A stretch of DNA of 64,000 bases from contig NW_020639929.1 in the NCBI RefSeq assembly GCF_003573695.1, positions 1,516,406 to 1,580,405 on the forward strand. The letters run 5' to 3'. Of this stretch, positions 10,500 to 20,174 are shown piece by piece (the stretch's first letter is position 1; each line of letters starts with the position of its first letter). The DNA comes from Papaver somniferum (taxonomy: Eukaryota; Streptophyta; Magnoliopsida; Ranunculales; Papaveraceae). Below the pieces are notes generated by a model. It worked only from the letters and a program-made list of their open reading frames with translations, made no database searches and was not told the origin of the DNA. The position numbers and the translations under genes are program-made.

Positions 10500-11440
10500 T
10501 TCTAAAATGGTGGCAGCTGCTAGCTAGTGTGAATGATTTCCCTCGTGCTTTTATCTGTAAGCCGGCTATCGCTCCAAAAATAAATTTCTTGATGTGGCGT
10601 CTATTACATGGTAAGCCTTGTAGTAGCGGAAAATCCCACTACCACACCCCTTGAATAATCTATAGAACAAGCTATGAAATCATCATGAAGAACACTTAGA
10701 AGTATTTTATTAAGTTTATAAATCAATACAAAGATATGAGATGAAACCCCTAATTTGGAGAACAAATTACTTTCTCTCTCTCTAAAGTTCTATCTCAACT
10801 CTATCAAAAATATCTCTCTCAATACAATAGTGGTTGGTCCTATATATAGGAATTTACATAGTGGAAGACAGCTAATAAAGCCCATATTTTCGGATCCTAC
10901 ATGCGATACTCTCGCACGTTTACATTGGGTCTTCTCGCACGAACTCTTCAACCTCGCACAGCTTCCACACCTTATTCGTGACTTTGTGACGTCATTGACT
11001 CCATCATCTGGGACATGCTATGAGCGAAAGCAGTTCGCTCCTTTATAAAACCATTGTTTCGTATAGTTACTTGATGTGTGGTGTTTTACCCCTACAAGCC
11101 TAATACCATTGACGTTACGCAGCATAAAGGTATCATGATCTACAGTTCATGTGTTCTTTGTGGAGATGGTATTGAAACCCAAGAACTCATTTTCTTACAC
11201 TATAAAATTACCCATAAAGTTTGGTTAATTGTTCTACCAAGCCTATCTTGGTCATGGGTTCTGCTGAGAAATATGAGTATGTTGGCTAATGCTTGGCATT
11301 TTAAGCACTTCTCAAATACAAGAAATTTCGCATGGAGTCTTATCCGGGCTGCAATTATATCAACACTTTAGATGGAAAGAAATTGTCATATCTTTGAGAA
11401 GAATCATAAGTTCAAAAAAAAAAAAAAATCAGATATAGGT
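10500..11440 (+). pseudogene. LINE zf-RVT fragment, split by a solo LTR
   Basis: Upstream of the LTR (about 10520-10618) the frame reads FPRAFICKPAIAPKINFLMW then RLLHGKP. Downstream (from 11102) it continues NTIDVTQHKGI ... CVLCGDGIETQELIFLH, the Cys/His cluster of zf-RVT. Removing the LTR and one copy of its agcct duplication rejoins the frame exactly (GKP-NT). The tail at 11411-11425 is an A-rich run, and more LINE-like 3' sequence may extend to the second A run near 11680. Confidence 0.8.
10619..11096 (-). mobile_element. Solo LTR of the element F family, TSD agcct
   Basis: 478 bp, TGTAG...CTACA, flanked by agcct at 10614-10618 and 11097-11101. Its reverse complement aligns along most of its length with the F 5' LTR (40631-41103, 473 bp), sharing blocks such as 'gatccgaaaata.ggg', 'ccactatgtaaat' and 'aggagagagaaag'-like sequence. 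Established: solo LTRs arise by LTR-LTR recombination that deletes the internal region. Confidence 0.9.
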
Positions 11441-11854
11441 GTTGAGGTGAAAACATTAATTAGTCTTATCTTGAGCTAGTACTGAAGAGTGCACTTGAAC
11501 TTTGCGAGTTCAATCCTCAATAGTACTGCTGGTAGAAGAGTTTACTTTGAACTTTGCGAGTTCAATCCTCAATAAATGGGAGTCTATCTTCTAGTAATCT
11601 TTGTATAATTTTTCTGTTTTTAGTTTGTAAACTCTACCTTTGGCGTATCTATTATATCTTCTCTTCTTCTTCGTCTTTAAAAAAAAAAGGAGTCTAAAAA
11701 TTTACTTTCTTATAATTTCTATCGTGGGATAGATACCGTATCACTTCTTTCCCAACCCATTTCTTTTTGCCCCTACTCATAAAATAACATAACTACACTC
11801 AACGCAATTACTCTGGAGGCCAAAGGGGATATTTTCAGTTCACATCCGTGGAAT
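11441..11854. other. LINE-like 3' tail and AT-rich spacer
   Basis: Contains a 27-bp direct repeat (ttgaactttgcgagttcaat... near 11496 and 11546) and a tail ending in an A10 run near 11680, probably the 3' end of the LINE. No gene seen. Confidence 0.4.
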
Positions 11855-12243
11855 TCAACGTGTCATGACTATAGGCAACTGGATTCCCATCAAATCTACC
11901 AAGTAAAGGATCCTTACTTTAGCCCTTGTTCATAATTCAAAAGAACTTATTACTTTTTGATAAAGAAGAAAAATAGCATGGAGAGATAGCTATCAGGAAA
12001 AATTCCAGAATTCAAAATAAGTTCAAAATAACTTCTTGCTTTCTAGCCCTTCGATTATCAAAATGGTTTGCCATTAAATCCTAAAGTGTCCTAACATGTT
12101 GTGTTAAAGTTCTAAGGGAAAACAAAGAAGTTAAGATTTCCACATATACTCCAAATTTTAGTATAAACTACAGCTTTTTGTAAATAAAGGATCTTCCTTT
12201 TGCTTTGCACAAATAATTAGTTCCAAATCTTGAAAACCCATTG
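11855..12243 (-). repeat. Unnamed dispersed repeat, copy 1
   Basis: The reverse complement matches two plus-strand copies at 38325-38798 and 39007-39471. Shared blocks are 'agttcttttgaattat', 'aaggatcctttattt', 'gtcatgacac', 'agaactttaacac' and 'atggcaaacca'. No coding potential. See the copy 2 and 3 entries. Confidence 0.75.
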
Positions 12244-12901
12244 TATATATTTTTTTCTTCAATGTTGTAAGTGGATATTAAAGCTAGAACACTTCTATTC
12301 ATTTGTACTATCAAATGGCGACACCTGTAATACATCAAGAACCCTTTCCTTAGTACTAAATATTTGCAGGAGAACTGTCCTACGAGGCAGTAAAGCAAAG
12401 ATTGTTAGGAGAATAGTGAAAAGGAAACAATCAACAAGTATGGAAAATATTCAATTACACATACATTTTTGGTTAAGTGAGTCATATTTTCGTACTACTA
12501 GCAGGGAAGGATTTCGTCTAGCATTCATGGTGCAAACAGACATATCCGTTGTGATTTTGGACTTGGTATAGAAATATGCACTGCTATCTTGGTTTCAAAC
12601 CACCCTTCTTTCCTAAAACTAACAGGATATATGCACGTTTTCAGTCAGATAAGCAAGAAAAACAAGTATTTTTATGCTTTGGAACCACGCACTAGTTTGG
12701 CTCTAAACCAAACGCCAAAACTGGCGGATAAGAAGAAATCGATCTACAAATATTTTCATTTGCTTAAAAAAAAGAGATCGCGTAATATATAATTGGCGGA
12801 TTAAAAGAAAGCACAGTACTAACCCAACTACAACCAGTACACAATAGAACATTAATAAATCCCACCACTTGAAATGTCTTGCTTTTCAGTTCTCATTCTC
12901 C
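12244..12901. other. Intergenic DNA upstream of the first DUF761 gene
   Basis: AT-rich, no gene recognised. The open stretch at 12230-12571 shows no domain and overlaps the end of a repeat, so it is not called. Confidence 0.5.
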
Positions 12902-12909
12902 TTTAAATA
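12902..12909 (+). promoter_or_regulatory. TATA-like box of the first DUF761 gene
   Basis: tttaaata about 107 bp upstream of the ATG. The same motif in the same kind of pyrimidine-rich context occurs upstream of the paralog at 15384, supporting function. Confidence 0.5.
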
Positions 12910-13015
12910 GCTTGTTCCATCCCTTCTCATTTCCAATATTCATATCACTCTTCAAGAAGAAAACTACTATTCTTATTTTCTTCTCTCTTTTGTTCAAAGA
13001 TCAAGACTGTCAAAA

Positions 13016-13627
13016 ATGGAGTCAAAACCAAGCACAAGAATAGTAGCAAAAAGAGTATGGAACATAGTAAAAATAGTTTTTTTCATGATAAGGAAAGGAA
13101 TTTCCAAAAACAACAAATTCTTCATGGTTCATCTTCAAAACATCATGTCTAAACGTGGAAAAATCGCAACTAAAGTTATCGAAAACATGATGTTCCTTCA
13201 TCAAAACAGCAACAAAGCTTCACAAGTTTCCTCCTACAAAGTCCCTAGACATTACGAATTCAGTTGTGGTAACAGCCCAGCTGTCTACATGAGCAACAAC
13301 AACAGTAAACAAAAGAACCGTGGGGGTAAAGTTTCTCTTTCCGAAGAAGATATGACCACGATCAATGCTGTGCAACAACTACTAGAAATGTTAAATAACG
13401 AAGTAATGACGGAAAATGGCGGCTCAACGATACTTTCGCCTCATTTACCTGGATTCGGATTTGGACGTACTCCAACGGTGAGACAGTTGCGAGTTACGGA
13501 TTCTCCATTTCCCTTAAAAGATCATGTTGCTGATGAAGAGGAGTGTCAAGTGGATGAAGATGCGGAAGAATTTATTGAAAACTTTTATGCTCAATTAAGG
13601 TTGCAGAAAAGTAAATGTGCCCGATAA
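13016..13627 (+). CDS. DUF761 protein, Avr9/Cf-9 rapidly elicited protein 146-like
   Basis: 203 residues, single exon. The N-terminus (AKRVWNIVKIVFFMIRKGIS, residues 11-30) is a basic/hydrophobic segment typical of this family. The middle carries PRHYEFSCGNSPA and later LPGFGFGRTPTVRQLR then VTDSPFPL. The C-terminus ends in DEDAEEFIENFYAQLRLQ, the DUF761 motif. Members are small plant proteins of unknown biochemical role, some induced in defence signalling. A nearly collinear paralog lies 1.85 kb downstream, so this is a tandem duplicate. The start is the first ATG after a TATA-like box and a pyrimidine-rich leader. The frame is intact. Confidence 0.92.
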   Translation: MESKPSTRIVAKRVWNIVKIVFFMIRKGISKNNKFFMVHLQNIMSKRGKIATKVIENMMFLHQNSNKASQVSSYKVPRHYEFSCGNSPAVYMSNNNSKQKNRGGKVSLSEEDMTTINAVQQLLEMLNNEVMTENGGSTILSPHLPGFGFGRTPTVRQLRVTDSPFPLKDHVADEEECQVDEDAEEFIENFYAQLRLQKSKCAR

Positions 13628-13747
13628 AATTCATCAAGGTGATATCGGGACTGACCAGCGCAGGGGCAAGATCCCAGCCGGCACATATGAATATCGTTTT
13701 TTTTTTGCCGCTGTTTAAATTTTTATGTTGTATATATAAATATCATT

Positions 13748-13899
13748 TTTCTTAGGTGTTACCTATGTTGTGAATATCTATAAAAAGCTTATATCATATC
13801 AACTACTAAATAATTTCAGTTCTTCTTAGGTGTTACATATGTTGTGAATATCTACAAAAAAAGCTTATATCATATCAACTACTAAATGATTTCAGTTCA
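13748..13899 (+). repeat. Two-copy 74-bp tandem repeat downstream of the first DUF761 gene
   Basis: cttaggtgttac(c/a)tatgttg through aactactaaat(a/g)atttcag occurs at 13751 and again at 13825 with only a few differences, in the probable 3' flank or 3' UTR. Confidence 0.85.
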
Positions 13900-15383
13900 A
13901 ATTTCAAAGTAGATGGATATTACTTCTGCAAACTCGATAGTGTAAATTAAGCTATCACTTTTTTGGTCAATTAACCCTTGAATTTGAATTCAGTTATAAA
14001 CTATACAAAACTCACAATCTATAAATAAGTACATCTAATCCAAAACTAGAATTAAATTAGATTCTAATGGACTTCAGTTCCGCAGTTCAATTATTTGACG
14101 GCTATTGGAGCCAACATGCAATTATGGTCATATGGTGTCGGAGAGTATCCAAAGGCAAAGCCGGATGAACCTAAATATAAATCTTTCGCAAAAATATTGG
14201 CTCGCTTTCGGAACTGAAGTCAGAACATACATGTTTAGCTAATCCAGTATATTTTTTCCAAATAACTGTTTCCGATTCTAAAGTTTGTAAAGATTGTATC
14301 CTAATACTAATCCTCATCTGATATCAGGGATTTGTTGAAAAGAATAATAAGATTTGCATTGATTTTCTGAACCAGTAATTAACAAGGTTTCTAACATATG
14401 GTTATATAAAGTCCCCCTAGCAAACACCAATCAAAATATAAACATGTTAATAGTGTAATTAGTGCATTTATTTAGATGGAAGTTTCCTAGTGAGAAATCA
14501 AGGCACTACCGAGTTAAAGTAAGTGTAGTAAGTGTTCAGATTCTGTACACTTTTTAATAGTGATACCACTTTACCAAACTTCGTGCTAGTGCAAACTAAA
14601 TCATTGAAGCTAATCAAAGGGAACTCAAAGCATTTTCCTGCTTGATCAAGGCTGAGTGCCTTCTTTAATATAAATTAATCTACTTTACTTTTTGATTAGA
14701 ATAAACAAATAAAAGTAGAGCACACAAGTGAATGATTGAATCTAATAAGGATACACTCATACATAATTTATTAGAACGGAGAAGACCTTGGTCGCCCTTT
14801 CTTGTTGCAAACATTCTTAAGCTCTGAATCTATCCATAGATTTGAAAACAAAGGGAGAGATCTAGGAATTCAAGCAAAATCAGGATAGTATTGCCATGTT
14901 TCTTGGTTAGTCCATGTACCACCCTTGAGATTATTCTTTGTCTATTTGATGCTTAATGTCGAGGCATACCAAAATAAAGACAATCAGGGTTCCTCATGGT
15001 CCGGTCTATTGGTCTTTCCTTGTGCTTATTTTGTTTCAGGAGCTTGGTAAGAGTTTTTTTACCCCATCTTTCTTAGAAACCTGGTTTTGCCACTTGCTAT
15101 CGAGCCAGTCATTTTTTCTCTTGTTACAATGTAATTCTTAAATCAAACATTTAATCCAATGTTTATCATAATGACATGCAGTTGCATATGAGCACTCACA
15201 CACCCAAATCAATATAGATGGGGTTCACCCCTGACCCCGCCATAAACTGTTTCCTTTATGCATAAGAAAAGGTAAATGGCAAGCAAACGGTAATATAAGG
15301 ATAAAGCTCCCGTTAGTACACAATTGAATCATTAATAAATGTGAGCTCCAAAAATTTGTCTCACTTTCCAATTTTCATTCCCC
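13900..15383. other. Intergenic spacer between the two DUF761 genes
   Basis: About 1.5 kb of AT-rich DNA. No domain-bearing frame, no TE termini recognised. Short open stretches (e.g. 14956-15141) are unsupported. Confidence 0.5.
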
Positions 15384-15391
15384 TTTAAATA
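15384..15391 (+). promoter_or_regulatory. TATA-like box of the second DUF761 gene
   Basis: tttaaata about 82 bp upstream of the ATG, in the context 'ttcattccccTTTAAATAcccacc', paralogous to the box at 12902. Confidence 0.5.
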
Positions 15392-15472
15392 CCCACCTCC
15401 CATCCCACAAGTCCAATCATATTAGTTTCATCTCTACAAAAAATATTTCATCTCCCTCACTGAAAAAGTAAA

Positions 15473-16096
15473 ATGGATCCAAACAACACCAAAATAGTAG
15501 CAAAAAGATTATGGAACATACTAAGAGTTGTGTTTTTCATGATACGAAGAGGAATTTCGAAAAACAACAAACAGTTCATGTTTCATCTTCACAGCATCAT
15601 GTCTAAACGTAACAAAGTTGCAAGTAAAGTCATAGCTAACTTGATGATGTTCCACCACCATCAAAACAACAACTCTCAAGTTTCCTCTTTCAAAATTCCT
15701 AGACACTACGAATTCAGTTGCAGCAATAGTCCAGCAGTCCACATGAGCAACGGCAAACACAAAATGCGCGGTGTCAACTTTTCATTTTCGGATTCAACTG
15801 TGGTGGACGAAGACGATATAACCACGGTCAGTGCAGTACATAAACTGTTAGAAATGTTGAATAACGAAGTGATCACCGAAGGTGGTGGCTCAACTATACC
15901 TTCACCTTATTTACCAGGATTTGGGTATGGACGTAGTCCTATGGTAAGACAACTGAGAATAACAGATTCTCCATTTCCGTTGAGAGATAACGCTGTCGAT
16001 GAAAGTGAGTGTCATGTAGATGAAGATGCTGAAGAGTTTATTGAAAGATTTTATGAACAATTGAGGTTGCAGAAAAATAAGATGGCTTACTGTTGA
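15473..16096 (+). CDS. DUF761 protein, tandem paralog
   Basis: 207 residues, single exon, collinear with the 13016 gene: KIVAKRLWNILRVVFFMIRR near the start, PRHYEFSCSNSPAVHMS, LPGFGYGRSPMVRQLR, ITDSPFPLRD, and the terminal DEDAEEFIERFYEQLRLQ motif. By eye the two proteins are roughly two-thirds identical, with the strongest conservation at both ends and the central linker (His/Asn- and Ser-rich) the most variable. Both frames are open and share start and promoter layout, so both are probably functional. Function in the family is unknown; a defence or development role is inference. Confidence 0.92.
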   Translation: MDPNNTKIVAKRLWNILRVVFFMIRRGISKNNKQFMFHLHSIMSKRNKVASKVIANLMMFHHHQNNNSQVSSFKIPRHYEFSCSNSPAVHMSNGKHKMRGVNFSFSDSTVVDEDDITTVSAVHKLLEMLNNEVITEGGGSTIPSPYLPGFGYGRSPMVRQLRITDSPFPLRDNAVDESECHVDEDAEEFIERFYEQLRLQKNKMAYC

Positions 16097-16151
16097 CTTA
16101 ACGTGTCAGAGTGGGTCAATTTGGGATATGAGTATGGTTTAGTTTTCGGAA

Positions 16152-16157
16152 AATAAA
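16152..16157 (+). terminator. Poly(A) signal of the second DUF761 gene
   Basis: aataaa 56 bp after the stop codon, followed by T-rich sequence. Confidence 0.5.
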
Positions 16158-16159
16158 TA

Positions 16160-17397
16160 TGGGGTTTTAAAAGTTTTCATGTTATTTTCTGTTGTTGTTT
16201 AACTACTTTGGTCTCTCTACTTCCTTCTGTAAAATTGTGAAATTGTGAATAGCTGTAAAAGAAAAATTATGCTTGAATAGCTGTAAAAGAAAAAAATGAG
16301 ATATGCTGTTCATATCATGGAAAATCTCTAGATATTGAGTTCCTTGGATATTTGAGACAGTCTTGAATCTAACTTGTGATTGTCAGTGACCGGATCCATG
16401 ACATTTAAAAGTTGTCATGTCGCCCAGGATTTCCCACAGTTTGTTCCGAATTGTTGAAAATGATCTAAGGGATGATGTGAAAATGTTTGCTGTCCTTTGG
16501 AAGGACTGCTAAAGAAATGAAGAACAAGGTTGTACATACTAATTAATTTCATAAAGAGACACAAAATGATGGTTGACTGAGTCATGACCAGGCATGAATT
16601 AGGGTTGAAATAGAAGGATCCCATGGCCCGATGTACTGTAGTACCGTGAGAGTTCTTTGGCTGATATTATGAAAGACTTGATCGTTCGGAAACTCCTCAA
16701 CACCATATACTTAGTCAGGCTCTCGCTGGTCGTGTGATGGTTTGAGTTTGAACTGTTTTAACAAGTTCAGAAGAAACTGTTTACGCTTAATTTGCAGGTT
16801 CAAACTATGCTATATCTAAAACTTAGCTATTAAAAGATCTTAGCTAGCCCAGCGATTTTAGCAAGACATTACCACCAAATATTTCACAAATTTATCATTT
16901 AATATTATTGACAGAAAGGCACTGCCACCAAATCATTAAATTTATATTTCCCTCACTCCAAATAGAAAACATAAAAAAATAGTCAAAGAAACCCACCAGC
17001 AAGTACACAAGAATGAAGAAACTTCAAGGTCAAGAGTATCTCTATGTTCACATTAGTTTATATTTTCTTTAATTTTTAAGAAAACTGAGTTTATATTTTC
17101 TTTAATTTTTAAGAAAACTGAGTTTATATAATACCATTATTATATGTTCCAATAATTCTGTTCTCAGACGACTCCAAAGATACGTCCAGCTATGCCTTGC
17201 CATTCAAAGATCTTGTAAATACTATAAGAGAAAATGAGCCTCGCGATCTTCTCTGTGCATGTACATGTGCAGCGCGTGGCCTCCCAAAATAATAAATCAA
17301 ATATCTAATATAGCCGTGTACGTTGTTTGCCATCAAAATTAACGTCAACTTTATCAGTTTTCCATCTAATTAATCATCAGATTCAATAATCAACTTA
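16160..17397. other. Intergenic DNA
   Basis: No gene recognised. Contains the two-copy 34-bp tandem repeat listed separately. Confidence 0.5.
17054..17130 (+). repeat. 34-bp tandem repeat
   Basis: agtttatattttctttaatt... ending aagaaaactg starts at 17054 and 17088, with a partial third start at 17122. Confidence 0.85.
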
Positions 17398-17969
17398 GAG
17401 CAACTGCAGTGGTGCGAGTATAATCAAAGACCAAAGAGGAAAAAAATACCAAATTTTGGGTTTAATCTGGTGTGTGATCCTACGGTGGGAAAACTAAATT
17501 TGGTCAGACGGACATTATACTAACGCCTGGTGTGGGGCGTAGAATATACCAACGCCTGGTGTGGGGCGGGGAGTATACGTTCGCCTGGTGTAGAAAAAAA
17601 ATACAAAAAAAAGTGGGGCGGAGGTATTATGCCCGTCCCATGCATTTGAAGTTTGTAAAGAGTGGGGCGGAGGTATTAAGCCCGCCCCACACAAAAGATT
17701 AAAAAAAAAAAAAGACGGGCGTGCATTATACGTTCGCCTGGTGTGGGGCGTGGACTATACGTCCGCCTGGGGTGGGACGTGGACTATACGTCCGCCTGGT
17801 TATGGGGCGTGGACTATATAAACGCCCGACTATATTTGGGTTTGGTCTTGGTCGCAGACCAAATTTGGTCTGGATTTTAGTCTTTGATCAAATTTTGATC
17901 GATGGTCCGTCCCACTACGCCTATCAACTGGACACTATATTTGGGTTTAGTCGTCCATTGTGGACGCTC
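17398..17969. mobile_element. PIF/Harbinger-type MITE with internal GC-rich repeats, TSD TTA
   Basis: Flanked by TTA at 17395-17397 and 17970-17972. Ends gagcaactgcagtggtgcg and (reverse complement of the right end) gagcgtccacaatggacg are imperfect inverted repeats. PIF/Harbinger elements duplicate a 3-bp TWA site. The interior contains at least six copies of a motif 'cgcctggtgtggggcg' with 'tatacg' between them, far more GC-rich than the surroundings. No transposase. Confidence 0.65.
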
Positions 17970-17972
17970 TTA

Positions 17973-19225
17973 GTGACGGAACTATGAGGTGCCTGGGGTG
18001 CTCCAAACTTTCAATCTTGCTTCCGTCACTGAATCCTTAAAAATTAATACGCATAATTAAGTTGTGGAAGTCAGTTGACCTACTGCTTACGTACACCTGC
18101 CCTTACAGAGGTCGACCGTTGCATGATCTGCTTGCCATATATGCTTTGCCTTCGTGTATGCGGATCGACCCACTGCAATATAAACTCTATATTTTGGTAT
18201 TTGCTTGATTCTGTTGGCGGGGAATGGTCTCGCAGAAAGTAGATCAGTAAAAACCGAAGATATATACGTAGCTAGATCTACCTAATTAATTGTGCTACTT
18301 TATATTTAGTGGGTCATAATCATTTCCTAATTCTGAAAACATGATATATTTTATCGGTACGTATTAGATGAAGATGAGACAACAAGTTTGTTATCTTTGC
18401 TACAAAGTAACAACTTTGTTGACAAAATCATAAAAGAAGCAGTGATATTGGGAGACAGTATCAGTAAACCCAAAATTCACTGTTCATGTTAAGAGGAAAT
18501 GAAAGAAGAAGACACAAAATAAATCTTGAATCTGATCACCAAAATTAAGTTTGTATTGTTCTTCTTGTTTTAACTAATTACACGACAAATCCAGTATTAA
18601 TGCACTATATCCTGTGTTAACAGATTATACCATCCAATGTGCTGCAGAAATTAATATTGGAAAAAGGACACCCATATAATATCTTAAGATAAATCTCCTG
18701 ATGCTAATCTCGATTGCGATAAAAGTTAGGGATATTTAGTGAACCACCTTGGTGCAAAAATTTCATATAATATTCTTGGATTAGCACCGATGTTACTGTA
18801 ATAGTGTAATACAGTGGAAATGTCATTGAGTAATCGTATCAATGACCTGGGTACCAAATTATTCAGCGCCAAATTCTTTATTGATCAAAAGAAAATACTT
18901 GGGTTTGCACATTTTCTTTGTTTTCCATCTAAAGTTTATAGTTACGTACTATTCATGTGCATTGCTCACTCTGATTAGGCACACAATATCCTTACAGGAT
19001 AATGTCATGAAGTTAGTAAAGCTGAACGTTTGAGTTTCAGTTTTGCCGGAATCTTGGTTAGCTCTTCCGTTACTTTCTTCCGTTTACTTTTCCTAATAAC
19101 TTTGGGATTTTTGTTACTTCACCCCTTCTCTTACATTTTTCACATTTATTGACTTTGTCAGCTGCTCTTGATCAATTTAGATAGAATACACCTTTAACTA
19201 GAATAGATTCTGATCGATCTGTCTT
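17973..19225. other. Intergenic DNA
   Basis: About 1.25 kb, AT-rich, no gene or recognisable TE end up to the element B target duplication. Confidence 0.5.
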
Positions 19226-19911
19226 TGTAACTAATGGGAATCCAGTAGCACACCTAAAGTGACAGTAACCTAGATATAAGACATATTAAATAATGCAAGC
19301 ACCGAAAATTCTTATTGATGAATCATTCAAAGTAACAAAGATACAAGTTTTTTAATACAAGGAAATCCTAATCTCTCTCCCTAGGTTAAGCTCTCCCACT
19401 CTCCAAAAATCCGATCCCCAAAACATTTCCCAACGACCTCTATTTATAGGCCATCTAACTCTAATGGAACACAACTCATTTTATCTCGTCACATTCTCGC
19501 GGTGGTGCTTTCCACTTCGCCCAGACCGTTTTTCATAAAGTTTTTCCCCTTCTTTCGCTAACTTCACATGGGCTTGTCGGAACACATGTCTCTTTTCTTG
19601 CTCCATAATTTATCTACTTCGTGGCTTGTCTTCTCAGCCAAGTAATCTTACTTCGTCCTTTTCTACTTCACGGCGATATCTTGTAGGTTACTCCATGGAT
19701 CCTTCATAACCCATGTTCCTCTCGGAGCTTACTTCGTGATGAAACACTATCTCGCACATAGATTTTACCTCGTCAACTTGTCAATAATGGTGACTCTGAC
19801 TTGATTTGACAAGTCACTGACGAAGATTTTTGTGACACGGTACAGGATCTTCAAGCCGGATTCTCGCGTCTTCCCTATGTCCACGTGGCGATCCATATTT
19901 TGGTATCTACA
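19226..19911 (-). repeat. Element B 3' LTR
   Basis: 686 bp, aligned over its full length with 36359-37040. On the minus strand it starts TGTAGATACCAAAATATGG and ends CCATTAGTTACA. Preceded (minus sense) by a purine-rich tract. Confidence 0.93.
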
Positions 19912-19936
19912 TTTTGCCTTTTCTTATTCTTCTCGA
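19912..19936 (-). other. Element B polypurine tract
   Basis: On the minus strand the sequence next to the 3' LTR is agaagaataagaaaaggcaaaa, the expected primer site for plus-strand synthesis, and it marks this LTR as the 3' one. Confidence 0.6.
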
Positions 19937-20078
19937 TCATAGGGAAAGGAGAATAAGAACCGTCTGAAGTTAGATAACCGCCACTCCTCCCCATCAATGC
20001 TCTCCACGTGGTCCCTTTTCTCGTGTAACCGCTAATCACCGGTTCGTATTCTTCGATCGTGGTTTGACCAGTCATCTC

Positions 20079-20086
20079 TATAAATA
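20079..20086 (+). promoter_or_regulatory. TATA box of the antisense gene in element B
   Basis: tataaata in 'catctcTATAAATAcccc', followed by a long pyrimidine-rich leader and an ATG at 20175. Orientation is opposite to element B. Confidence 0.6.
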
Positions 20087-20174
20087 CCCCTTTTCTCGGT
20101 CCCTTATAACCTTTACCTTCTTCTCTTCCTTTTCCTGCCTTCTGTAAACTTAGGTTTCGTTTTGTTCTTCCCTA

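Noticed and set aside
12230..12571. 113-codon open frame
   Set aside because: Starts inside the end of a dispersed repeat, no recognisable domain, ordinary AT-rich composition.
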